This document shows, piece by piece, positions 1 to 7,017 of a DNA stretch of 11,758 nucleotides. The DNA is taken from NCBI GenBank assembly GCA_022013635.1, contig JAKLPX010000265.1, forward strand, positions 1 through 11,758, given 5' to 3'. Below the pieces are notes generated by a model. It had not been told where the DNA came from and did no database searches. It was given only the letters and a program-made list of their open reading frames with translations. How positions within the stretch are numbered: position 1 is the first letter of the stretch; every line of letters starts with the position of its first letter. Origin of the DNA: Candidatus Delongbacteria bacterium (GTDB lineage: Bacteria > UBA4055). Both the position numbers and the translations under genes were made by a program.

Positions 1-1263
1 GATGCTTCAAACAATAAAGTACTTGATGTATCTACGGACGGACTAAGAGTTTTAAACGGGGCAGATACATTAATGGTGATCAGCACTCAGGGAATAAAGG
101 CGTACATCCAACCGGATGCAAAGGATAAAGCACTTTCCCGAACATTTACAGTAGCAACATCGACATCAAAAGGCGGTGAAAATAAGGTTTTTGAGATAGC
201 TACCAATGAGGGAGCCACTTTTTATAACCCGAGTGACAACTCTGATAAAATATTCAGTATCAGCAAAACTGGTATAACAGCGAATGTAAATCCGGCACTA
301 AACAGGGATTTTGAGATCAACGATCAGGTGTCCCAAAAAGGCTCCGGTAACCTTATGAAAATATCTAATGAGCAAGTTTTTGAAGTCGTAAACGATTCGA
401 CCATGCTTTGGTATAAAGACAAAAATGCATTCAGAATCGGGTATGTATTAATAACTGATCCACAACTTGTCGGACAGGGATCTTTCGCTTCAGGTTACAG
501 AAGTCAGGCATCAGGTCAGTATTCATCATCAAGCGGCTATTTGGCAAATGCTTCAGGTAAGAATTCTTTTGCATCGGGAAGCCAATCACTGGCTACGGGA
601 GTAAACTCTTTCGCTATCGGTACTGAAGCAGAAGCTACCGGATCCAGCTCTTTTGCGGTCGGTAATAAAACAGAAGCTATAGGATCTAACGCCTGTGCAA
701 TGGGAACTTTGACAGATGCAACAGGTACATACTCAACTTCGATGGGCTTGTCAACAATTGCATCGGGCTCATATTCCACCGCAACCGGTTATTTAACCCA
801 GGCAACCGGATCGGGTTCTTCTTCGTTTGGTGTAATGACAAAAGCAACCGGAACTAATTCTGCCTCTATGGGTTACTACTCAACTGCTCAAGCTTACGGC
901 TCTTTTGTAATCGGAAGATATAATGACATTGCAGGTACCCAAACTGTATGGGTTTCGACAGATCCGTTATTTGTAGTCGGTAACGGGACAAGTACATCTG
1001 ATACATCCAACGCTTTCATGATAAGAAAAAACGGTGTTGTATTAATCCCGAGTTTGCCTACAACAGTACTTGGAACTTCTACATACATAAAAGTTGATTC
1101 AAGCGGGAAGATCGGCGTCGGTGCAAAAGGGGATAAAGATTTCCCCGGAAGTGAAGAAATTGAATCTTTAAAAGAAGAAAATAAAAAATTAATCGATAAA
1201 ATTGATCTACAGGAACAAAGGATCGCAAAACTAGAAGAAATGATTGAAAAATTATTGAAATAA
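1..1263 (+). CDS. Secreted YadA-head repeat protein with C-terminal coiled coil (A1), 5' end missing
   Basis: The reading frame is open from base 1, so the gene begins left of the window; the ATG at 73 is internal, since its upstream codons (DASNNKVLDVSTDGLRVLN) match the repeat module of the downstream paralogue at 3632. Layout: A-type repeat module (about nt 1-330, with LSRTFTV at 133), a linker containing FRIGYVLI, eleven 14-residue YadA-head repeats (nt 466-927), a 'DPLFVVGNG...NAFMIRKNG' segment typical of what follows such heads in FCB-group proteins, and a 36-residue heptad-rich coiled coil rich in Glu, Lys and Leu (nt 1153-1260). Established: YadA heads form trimeric left-handed beta-rolls in adhesins and fibres. 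Seen: no YadA beta-barrel anchor and no S74 chaperone domain follows; the protein ends in the coil. Inferred: a secreted trimeric fibre-like protein. A signal peptide probably lies in the missing part, as in the paralogue. It is followed 111 bases later by B1. Confidence 0.85.
   Translation, partial: DASNNKVLDVSTDGLRVLNGADTLMVISTQGIKAYIQPDAKDKALSRTFTVATSTSKGGENKVFEIATNEGATFYNPSDNSDKIFSISKTGITANVNPALNRDFEINDQVSQKGSGNLMKISNEQVFEVVNDSTMLWYKDKNAFRIGYVLITDPQLVGQGSFASGYRSQASGQYSSSSGYLANASGKNSFASGSQSLATGVNSFAIGTEAEATGSSSFAVGNKTEAIGSNACAMGTLTDATGTYSTSMGLSTIASGSYSTATGYLTQATGSGSSSFGVMTKATGTNSASMGYYSTAQAYGSFVIGRYNDIAGTQTVWVSTDPLFVVGNGTSTSDTSNAFMIRKNGVVLIPSLPTTVLGTSTYIKVDSSGKIGVGAKGDKDFPGSEEIESLKEENKKLIDKIDLQEQRIAKLEEMIEKLLK
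466..927 (+). repeat. Eleven tandem 42-base YadA-head units
   Basis: Eleven consecutive units of exactly 14 codons, starting LVGQGSFASGYRSQ and ending AQAYGSFVIGRYND, with consensus A-T/S-G-x-x-S-x-A/S-x-G-x-x-x-x. The period never slips. The DNA units have all diverged from one another, so this is an old, selected protein repeat rather than a recent expansion. Confidence 0.9.
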
Positions 1264-1374
1264 ATCGATTATTGTGAAGCCCGTCACAGGAATTGTTTTT
1301 GAAATTGATTATTTTCTATGTAAATTGATAAAGGGAAAAAAATGAAAAATTTTCGAAATAGATTGGGGGACAAT

Positions 1375-3465
1375 ATGAAAAAAGCAATAATTGTGATTCT
1401 GCTGCTTTCTCTGCAATTTTTATTTTCAAGCATAAGTATAGCATCCACTGCAAGAGTCACTGTCGGAAATGCAAACCTTGGAGTTTACGGAAATATCAAA
1501 AATTCCTCGGCCAATTTGTCCACAGTAGTCACTTCCAGACTTGTTTTTACAGGGTCAGCAAACGACACGATAACGAATATATACTCATTTCCGAACATTA
1601 CGGTTAATAAAACCAGCGGAAGTTTAAGGCTTAACAACAGTACTAACAATTTTCTTTTAACCAGTAATATTACTTTCACAAAAGGAAATGTCCTAACCGG
1701 TACAAATACTTTTGAAGTTGGTACATCCGCGACTCTATCAGGTGAATCAATAAACGGTTATGTCTCAGGAAATCTAAAGGCAGCAAGAGTTGTAGGAACA
1801 GGTACAAACACTTTCGGAGGCATTGGGTATTCGATAAATAACACGGGTGCGGATCTCGGCACTGTTACAGTTTACAGATATTCGGGATCCGGAAATCAAG
1901 TAACGATCTATGGTTCACAAGGTATCTTGAGAAAATGGACGGTACAGACTTCTAATGCATTCTCCGGTACAAGATCAGTAACTTCAAGCTGGCTTTCAAA
2001 TGAAGATAACAGCAATAATCTTACAGCCTTAAAAGTATGGAAATACGAACCGGTAAAAAGCTCTGACGGAGACACCGAAATCAACAATTTGAGAAAGGTC
2101 ATATTAAAAAAAGATGATATTTCATCAGTAAAATCAAAAGGGATCGAAGGATCGGAAAACACAATATCCGGAGAACCGGTTGAAATGGTTTATGAACCTG
2201 ATGCAGAAGGTCAGGATTCGAAGAATTTATACTGGGTTGAAGTTAAAGGAGCCACTTTTAATACCGCGGCTTCTCCTCGAACCGCTACCTATACTGTAAA
2301 CGCGGCAACTTCTTTTACGGTATGCTCGGTCATCAATGCCTTTGCAGATGGGGCAGGCACTGTCAGCAACCCCTATCAGGTAGCTACATTAACACAGCTT
2401 GATAATGTTAGAAATTATCCTACGGCATGTTTTATCCAGATAGCAAATATAGATGCTTCAGCCACAACCGGCTGGAACGACGGATTGGGATGGGCTCCGA
2501 TCAATAATTTCACAGGGAAATATAACGGTGACGGTCATACTATATCGAATTTGTATATTAGCAGGACAGGAACACTCTATATTGGATTGTTCGGTTATAC
2601 CACTGCAGGCAGCGAGATCAAAGATATGGGACTTGATAATGTGGATTTTACCGGTGGTAATTACACCGGAGGATTTGTAGGTTACAGCAGAGGAACAGTA
2701 AAGAAATGTTATTCAAAAGGACAGGTCAAATCTTCTACCGGCAGCAGAGTCGGGGGATTTTCAGGATATGCTACAACCGGCAGCAGTATTTATGATTGTT
2801 ATTCTAATACGGAAGTTACAAGATTATCCGGAGGTGCAAGTACTTATATAGGAGGCTTTTTGGGACAATTAAGCAGCGGTCCAATAGAGAGATGTTATTC
2901 AACTGGAGGTGTCCATTACGAAGACACATCCGACCCGACAAATAGAGGATTTTTAGGATTATATTCAGCAGGTACAATGTCAAACAATTTCTGGAATACA
3001 GAAACTTCAGGACAGGAAACAACAGGCGGAACAGCAACCGGTTTAACAAACACTGAGATGAGGACATTAAGCACATTCACTGATGCTACTTGGGATTTTG
3101 TCGGTGAGTCTGTGAACGGAACGGATGATATCTGGAATATTCACACAAGTCTTAACAACGGATATCCTTATCTTAACTGGGAATACAGAATTCCGGTCGA
3201 AGCCCCGGCAAATCTGGCTATGTCTGTCAGCGGAACTGATATTACTCTCTACTGGGATGCCGTCTCAGGAGCAACAGGATATGCTGTTTATTCTTCTGTG
3301 GATCCTTACGGAACATTCGTTCTTGATGAAACAGGTTCATTTAACGGTACCGAGTGGACAGTTTCTACTCCAGAAACAAAAAAATTCTACTTCGTGACAG
3401 CAACGAATGAAACAAAATTGACTGCAGCGAAAATAAAACTGGTAAACAGGCAAGATAATAGATAG
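1375..3465 (+). CDS. Secreted GLUG-repeat protein with Fn3-like C-terminal domain (B1)
   Basis: A 696-residue secreted protein. The start at 1375 is preferred: MKKAIIVILLLSLQFLFSS is a clean signal peptide, a G-rich ribosome-binding site lies at 1365-1370, and paralogue B2 starts the same way (MKKALMLCSIL). An upstream in-frame ATG at 1342, behind AAGGG at 1331-1335, would add 11 residues and cannot be excluded. Domains: signal peptide (1 to about 24); beta-rich N-terminal domain shared with B2 (about 25-310; 'LGVYGNI', 'GSANDTITNI', 'NTFGGIG', 'RKWTVQTS'); GLUG-type repeat region (about 327-602), with 'SNPYQVATLTQLDNVRN', 'GDGHTISNLYI', 'GLFGYT', 'GGFVGYSRGTVKKCYSKG', 'NNFWNTETSGQ' and closing 'NNGYPYLNW'; Fn3-like domain (about 610-682) with 'YSSVDPYGTF'. 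GLUG repeats (Pfam PF07581) occur in large extracellular proteins of uncertain function. No lipobox or recognisable sorting tail is seen. It sits downstream of A1 and ends at a strong terminator. Confidence 0.85.
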   Translation: MKKAIIVILLLSLQFLFSSISIASTARVTVGNANLGVYGNIKNSSANLSTVVTSRLVFTGSANDTITNIYSFPNITVNKTSGSLRLNNSTNNFLLTSNITFTKGNVLTGTNTFEVGTSATLSGESINGYVSGNLKAARVVGTGTNTFGGIGYSINNTGADLGTVTVYRYSGSGNQVTIYGSQGILRKWTVQTSNAFSGTRSVTSSWLSNEDNSNNLTALKVWKYEPVKSSDGDTEINNLRKVILKKDDISSVKSKGIEGSENTISGEPVEMVYEPDAEGQDSKNLYWVEVKGATFNTAASPRTATYTVNAATSFTVCSVINAFADGAGTVSNPYQVATLTQLDNVRNYPTACFIQIANIDASATTGWNDGLGWAPINNFTGKYNGDGHTISNLYISRTGTLYIGLFGYTTAGSEIKDMGLDNVDFTGGNYTGGFVGYSRGTVKKCYSKGQVKSSTGSRVGGFSGYATTGSSIYDCYSNTEVTRLSGGASTYIGGFLGQLSSGPIERCYSTGGVHYEDTSDPTNRGFLGLYSAGTMSNNFWNTETSGQETTGGTATGLTNTEMRTLSTFTDATWDFVGESVNGTDDIWNIHTSLNNGYPYLNWEYRIPVEAPANLAMSVSGTDITLYWDAVSGATGYAVYSSVDPYGTFVLDETGSFNGTEWTVSTPETKKFYFVTATNETKLTAAKIKLVNRQDNR

Positions 3466-3493
3466 AAAAAAGGGCGATATGATCGCCCTTTTT
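3466..3493 (+). terminator. Rho-independent terminator after B1
   Basis: The stem AGGGCGAT (3471-3478) pairs with ATCGCCCT (3482-3489) around a 3-base loop (or a 5-base loop if the closing A-T pair opens). It is preceded by an A run and followed by a T run to 3493, immediately after the B1 stop codon. The 19-base hairpin is identical to the one after B2. Confidence 0.9.
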
Positions 3494-3553
3494 ATATACA
3501 ATAAATATAGAATTCGCTTAAATAATATATCTTAATTTCCTAAAAAATAGTTC

Positions 3554-3582
3554 TTGCATTTAAATTTATTTTTAATTAGATT
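3554..3582 (+). promoter_or_regulatory. Putative sigma-70-like promoter of the A2-B2 operon
   Basis: TTGCAT (3554-3559), a 17-base spacer and TAGATT (3577-3582) would start transcription about 40 bases before the A2 start, just downstream of the B1 terminator. A new promoter is needed here because the terminator closes the upstream unit. The region is very AT-rich, so chance matches are likely. Confidence 0.35.
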
Positions 3583-3631
3583 CCGCCTGTCAAAACATAT
3601 AGTATGTAAATAAAAAAAATGGAGGAAAACA

Positions 3632-4552
3632 ATGGTACAAAGAATTACAAAGATGCTGCTTGTTTTAACGCTACTAGCAGGTACAGGATTAAAAGCTGAA
3701 ACGCTTTTTGAGATCAAAGACGAATTTGGCAGACCGGTTATGGTCGTAACATCGGAAGGATTAACTATTCTAAATGCAAATGATACCATAATGGTGATCA
3801 ATTCGAGCAGGATCAATGCTTTCATACAGCAGGATGCTACGAAAGGCCTTTCCAGAAGTTTTAGTGTTTCATCTACATCCTCTAATAAAGGTCAAACCAA
3901 AGTTTTTGATGTTGCTAACGACGGATTAAGAGTTTCTAATGAGTATGGAAAAATAATGGATGTAACCGGAAGCAATATTACCGCTTATATTGACGACTCA
4001 CAAAAAGACAAAGGACTTTCCAGAAGTTTTAGTGTTTCATCTACATCCTCTAATAAAGGTCAAACCAAAGTTTTTGATGTTGCTAACGACGGATTAAGAG
4101 TTTCTAATGAGTATGGAAAAATAATGGATGTAACCGGAAGCAATATTACGGCATATGTTGATGACTCACAAAAAGACAAAGGACTTTCCAGATCTTTTAG
4201 TGTCACAACAACCGCATCAACAAAAGGTGTAAACACAAATTTGCTAAATGTAAACACCGACGGAATGATGGTTAGCAACTCGACTGAAAAACTGATGGAT
4301 ATAACCGGAAGCAATATTACGGCATATATTGACGGTGATGCTCACTCAAATTCGCATGGAACAAAGGCTTTATCTAGGTCTTTTAGTGTTACTTCAACTT
4401 CTAGTGGAAAAGATAAAGACGAAAGCATCCTAGATGTTGCATCGGATGGATTAAGAGTTCTTAATGAAAATAAACAACTAGTGAAAGAGTTAGAAATTTT
4501 AAGAGCTGAAATTGAACTAATTAAGAAACAATTAGACGGGATTGTAAAATAA
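3632..4552 (+). CDS. Secreted 56-residue-repeat protein with C-terminal coiled coil (A2)
   Basis: A 306-residue protein paralogous to A1. The start has a strong GGAGG (3621-3625) six bases upstream. Residues 1-22 form a signal peptide (MVQRITKMLLVLTLLAGTGLKA, predicted cleavage before ETLFEI). A short N-terminal module, 'LFEIKDEFGRPVMVVTSEGL', resembles the opening of head-bearing secreted FCB proteins. Repeat units follow, starting at 'LSRSFSV' residues 73, 129, 185 and 247, with lengths 56, 56, 62 and a partial unit; each carries 'DGLRVSN' and 'TGSNITAYID'-type motifs. Residues 282-306 are a short coiled coil. Unlike A1 there is no YadA head between the repeats and the coil. The gene is followed 16 bases later by B2, so the two are almost certainly co-transcribed. 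No known function; a structural role as a secreted, probably oligomeric fibre component is inferred from repeats plus coil. Confidence 0.85.
   Translation: MVQRITKMLLVLTLLAGTGLKAETLFEIKDEFGRPVMVVTSEGLTILNANDTIMVINSSRINAFIQQDATKGLSRSFSVSSTSSNKGQTKVFDVANDGLRVSNEYGKIMDVTGSNITAYIDDSQKDKGLSRSFSVSSTSSNKGQTKVFDVANDGLRVSNEYGKIMDVTGSNITAYVDDSQKDKGLSRSFSVTTTASTKGVNTNLLNVNTDGMMVSNSTEKLMDITGSNITAYIDGDAHSNSHGTKALSRSFSVTSTSSGKDKDESILDVASDGLRVLNENKQLVKELEILRAEIELIKKQLDGIVK
3848..4183 (+). repeat. Two tandem 168-base units, 134 bases perfectly identical
   Basis: Units 3848-4015 and 4016-4183 lie in frame inside A2. Bases 3848-3981 and 4016-4149 are identical without a single mismatch; only a few changes occur in the rest of the unit. 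The next units (4184 and 4370) have clearly diverged. This indicates a recent unit duplication or gene-conversion event. Confidence 0.95.
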
Positions 4553-4568
4553 ATAACGGGAGTGAATA

Positions 4569-5489
4569 ATGAAAAAAGCTTTAATGTTATGTTCGATTCT
4601 CCTGATTATTTCTTTGCAGGCCAAAATGGTGATTGGTCAAAATTGCCAGGTTACATTCGGACCTAGGGATATTTCTGTTTACGGCGGAATTAAGATAAAT
4701 CAGAATAAAATTCTGAATAATTCACAACTGATAAAATTTGATCCTGCTTCAATGATACAATTCATTGGGTCAGCTGAGGATACTGTCACAAATATCTGTA
4801 CACTTAATAATGTAACTGTCAATAAATCAAAAGGTAATATTCTGCTCGAACAGAATCTGAATGTGCTGGGACAGCTTAAATTTATAAAGGGGAATATTAT
4901 TACAGGTAATAATATTCTGAATCTCGCATCCCCTGCATCTGCCGTTAAAGGAGAATGCAGTGATGCAAAGGTAATTGGTAACATAAAATCAGAGAGATTT
5001 ATAGGAACTGACAATTCGAACAAAGCAGATCATTTCGGCGGAATAGGATTAAAAATAAATGATTCAGGAAATGATATCGGTAATGTTACTGTTCTTCGTA
5101 ATACAGAAGAATCAGCAGGCGAAATAAAAAGGACATGGAAAATTGAAACATCAATCCCTTTTACAGGTACCCGTAATGTATCTGTGTATTGGGATGATTC
5201 AGAGCAGAAATCAGCTTATTTTGAGATCGATAAGGCCACAACATTGACGGTAGTTAACAGCGCAGATGTTGCCGTTCCGCAAGGTTTGTCTATGGGTGTA
5301 ACCTCAAAAGACATGAAACTTTCATGGGCACAAGTAAAAAGTGCTGTGGAATATAAAGTTTATTCTTCAACCGACCCTTATGGCACATTCGAAATTGACG
5401 AATCAGGTTCTTTCGATGGAACTGAATGGACAGCACCTTTAACAGAGCAAAGGAAATTTTTCTATGTAACTGCTGTAAAAGAAAAATGA
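4569..5489 (+). CDS. Secreted beta-rich protein with Fn3-like C-terminal domain (B2), short paralogue of B1
   Basis: A 306-residue protein whose start is supported by GGGAG at 4558-4562 and by a signal peptide (MKKALMLCSILLIISLQAKM, cleavage probably near VIGQ). It aligns along its length with both ends of B1: the N-terminal domain with 'ISVYGGIKI', 'GSAEDTVTNI', 'VTVNKSKGN', 'HFGGIGLKI' and 'RTWKIETSIPFTGTRN' (about residues 25-225), then the Fn3-like tail with 'LSWAQV', 'VYSSTDPYGTFEIDESGSF' and 'KFFYVTAV' (about 238-306). The whole GLUG region of B1 is absent, and the join between the two domains is clean. It is the second gene of the A2-B2 operon and ends before an identical terminator. 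No catalytic motif is visible; extracellular structural or binding roles are inferred only. Confidence 0.85.
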   Translation: MKKALMLCSILLIISLQAKMVIGQNCQVTFGPRDISVYGGIKINQNKILNNSQLIKFDPASMIQFIGSAEDTVTNICTLNNVTVNKSKGNILLEQNLNVLGQLKFIKGNIITGNNILNLASPASAVKGECSDAKVIGNIKSERFIGTDNSNKADHFGGIGLKINDSGNDIGNVTVLRNTEESAGEIKRTWKIETSIPFTGTRNVSVYWDDSEQKSAYFEIDKATTLTVVNSADVAVPQGLSMGVTSKDMKLSWAQVKSAVEYKVYSSTDPYGTFEIDESGSFDGTEWTAPLTEQRKFFYVTAVKEK

Positions 5490-5540
5490 AGTCCAACCAG
5501 ATTAAATAATTACTACCAAAAGGACATCAGATAAGTAAAT

Positions 5541-5568
5541 ATAAGGGCGATATGATCGCCCTTTTTTT
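5541..5568 (+). terminator. Rho-independent terminator after B2
   Basis: AGGGCGAT (5544-5551) pairs with ATCGCCCT (5555-5562), followed by a seven-base T run (5562-5568). The hairpin is the same 19 bases as after B1, but here it lies 54 bases past the stop codon rather than directly after it. Confidence 0.9.
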
Positions 5569-5569
5569 A

Positions 5570-5598
5570 TTGTGAAAAAGAGATAGGGTAATTATATT
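5570..5598 (+). promoter_or_regulatory. Putative promoter of the phosphofructokinase gene
   Basis: TTGTGA (5570-5575), an exact 17-base spacer and TATATT (5593-5598) lie between the B2 terminator and the next gene, predicting a leader of about 30 bases. The -35 box begins right after the T run of the terminator. Confidence 0.4.
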
Positions 5599-5636
5599 AA
5601 TAAAGAATAATTATAATTATTTACAAGAGGTAATTT

Positions 5637-7001
5637 ATGCTAATTGAGATATTCGATAATACGGAAGTAAAAAATCTTGGTGAATGTGTGTTCAAATCTC
5701 CGATACCGTTGTCTTTCAGGGACAGCAGTATTTTTGCAAATTTCGTCAAGGACAGCGAGAAAATTCTTTTTGATTCAAAGATCGATCTTGTAAAAAATCA
5801 TCAGGATGATCTAAATAAAACACCGGCGTTTGAGTTAGGCGGACCAAGAAAATACCTGCACTTTGAACCGGGAAAAATTGCCTGCGGTATTGTTACCTGC
5901 GGTGGTTTGTGCCCAGGAATAAACAATGTCATCAGAGGTTTGGTCAATTCGATGCACTACTGGTATAAATGCGATAAAATTTATGGTTTTATGTATGGAT
6001 TCAGAGGTATGGTGGAAGGCAACGAGCCGGAACCTATAGAATTGAATGTCAAGACAGTTGAGGACATCCATCTTAAAGGAGGAACAATACTAGGTTCATC
6101 GAGAGGAAGTCAGGATGTGAAAAAGATAGTTGATTATTTAGAAAAGTTGAAGATATCCATCCTGTTTACGGTAGGTGGTGACGGCACGATGAAAGGCGCC
6201 AATGACATCTGCAATGAAATAGCTGACAGGAGCCTTGATATTTCGATTGTCGGGATACCTAAAACTATTGATAACGACATTGTTTTCGTTGAGCATACAT
6301 TCGGTTACCAGACTGCCTTCTCAGCTGCCGTAGAAGCTATCAACTCCGCTCATGTCGAGGCAAAAGGCACAATGAACGGAATAGGAATTGTTAAATTAAT
6401 GGGAAGGGATTCAGGATATATAGCGGCATCCGCATCAATAGCTTCTCAGGATGTTAATTATGTTCTTGTACCGGAAAGCCCTTTTGAATTAGAAGGTAGA
6501 GACGGATTGTTAAATCTTTTGAAAAAAAGATTAAAAGAAAAAAAACATGCCGTTATTGTTGTTGCTGAAGGAGCCGGTCAGGATTTTTTTAACAGTTCGG
6601 AACATAAAACCGACCAATCAGGTAATGTTTTGCATAACGATATAGGTATGTATATCAAGGATAGAATTAAAGAGTATTTCGATGATTTGGGCATAGAATA
6701 TTCTATTAAATACATAGATCCCAGCTATATGATAAGATCCTTACCGCCTACCCCGATTGATTCGATGTTCTGTTCAAATTTTGCACAGAATGCCGCTCAT
6801 GCAGGTATGGCGGGAAAAACAGAAATAATGATCGGCTATTGGAACGGTAAATTTACTAATGTTCCATTAAGCTCTGTTATCGGAAAACGGAAAAAGATAA
6901 ATATTGAGGGTGATTTCTGGCTGAGTGTTTTACTAACGACAGGGCAGCCAAGATATATGGGGAATGATATAATTTTGAAGTCAAAGAATAAGGGCGGTTA
7001 A
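5637..7001 (+). CDS. 6-phosphofructokinase, group II, probably ATP-dependent
   Basis: A 454-residue cytoplasmic enzyme that phosphorylates fructose 6-phosphate to fructose 1,6-bisphosphate in glycolysis. The start has AGAGG (5626-5630) six bases upstream. Motifs in order: 'GIVTCGGLCPGIN' (84-96), 'GGTILGSSRG' (148-157), phosphate-donor loop GGDGT (180-184), catalytic PKTIDND (208-214, base Asp212), MGRDSG (255-260), substrate-binding PESPFE (279-284), and the family-specific 'YIDPSYMIRS'. The long N-terminal extension of about 80 residues is usual for this clade, which includes trypanosomatid and plant-type enzymes. Such proteins are often annotated as pyrophosphate-dependent (PFP), but PPi-specific enzymes usually have GGDDT in the donor loop; Gly182 here fits ATP use, while Lys209 is shared by both group II types. 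The donor is therefore inferred, not certain. The gene appears monocistronic, with its own promoter and a terminator overlapping its stop codon. Confidence 0.92.
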   Translation: MLIEIFDNTEVKNLGECVFKSPIPLSFRDSSIFANFVKDSEKILFDSKIDLVKNHQDDLNKTPAFELGGPRKYLHFEPGKIACGIVTCGGLCPGINNVIRGLVNSMHYWYKCDKIYGFMYGFRGMVEGNEPEPIELNVKTVEDIHLKGGTILGSSRGSQDVKKIVDYLEKLKISILFTVGGDGTMKGANDICNEIADRSLDISIVGIPKTIDNDIVFVEHTFGYQTAFSAAVEAINSAHVEAKGTMNGIGIVKLMGRDSGYIAASASIASQDVNYVLVPESPFELEGRDGLLNLLKKRLKEKKHAVIVVAEGAGQDFFNSSEHKTDQSGNVLHNDIGMYIKDRIKEYFDDLGIEYSIKYIDPSYMIRSLPPTPIDSMFCSNFAQNAAHAGMAGKTEIMIGYWNGKFTNVPLSSVIGKRKKINIEGDFWLSVLLTTGQPRYMGNDIILKSKNKGG

Positions 7002-7017
7002 AACCGCCCTTTCATTT
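6991..7017. terminator. Bidirectional terminator between convergent genes
   Basis: AGGGCGGT (6991-6998) pairs with ACCGCCCT (7003-7010) around a TAAA loop that contains the pfk stop codon (6999-7001). T-rich flanks occur on both strands (TTTCATTT on +, TTATTCTTT on -), so it can serve both the phosphofructokinase gene and the M16 peptidase gene ending at 7018. On the minus strand the hairpin starts 7 bases after the peptidase stop. Confidence 0.8.

Larger units (their letters stand above)
1..5568 (+). repeat. Tandem duplicated A-B gene cassette (A1-B1 / A2-B2)
   Basis: Gene order, protein homology and the terminator all repeat: A1 (to 1263), B1 (1375-3465), terminator; A2 (3632-4552), B2 (4569-5489), terminator. 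Similarity reaches the DNA level in places, for example ATGGTGATCA within both A genes (from 73 and 3791) and the segment encoding YSSxDPYGTF in both B genes. The copies differ by a YadA head (only A1) and a GLUG region (only B1). The left end of copy 1 lies outside the window. Confidence 0.8.

Noticed and set aside
537..779. Antisense open frame of 80 codons
   Set aside because: It lies inside the YadA-head repeats; the 42-base period keeps the opposite frame open and creates a repetitive Pro/Val/Ala peptide. No ribosome-binding site or family match.
466..927. Regularly spaced repeats that could suggest a CRISPR-like array
   Set aside because: The period is exactly 42 bases in frame with a coding region, the repeats are degenerate at DNA level, and there are no unique spacers between identical repeats.
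1342..1374. Alternative upstream start for B1
   Set aside because: It has a reasonable AAGGG site but would put 11 charged residues before a complete signal peptide; the paralogue B2 supports the start at 1375.
1264..1374. Promoter between A1 and B1
   Set aside because: Several weak TTGxxx/TAxxxT pairs exist in this AT-rich gap, but none has both good boxes and good spacing, and no terminator separates the genes, so co-transcription is simpler.
2816..3076. Antisense 86-codon frame opposite the GLUG region
   Set aside because: It opposes a clear protein domain, and the translated peptide has no recognisable features.
3205..3465. Type IX secretion sorting domain at the B1 C-terminus
   Set aside because: The tail is an Fn3-like domain with 'VYSSVDPYGTF' and lacks the usual end motifs of sorting domains; B2 ends directly after the same domain.
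3532..3825. Minus-strand 97-codon frame across the A2 promoter and signal peptide
   Set aside because: It overlaps the A2 start and ribosome-binding site in antisense; the composition is that of an AT-rich shadow.
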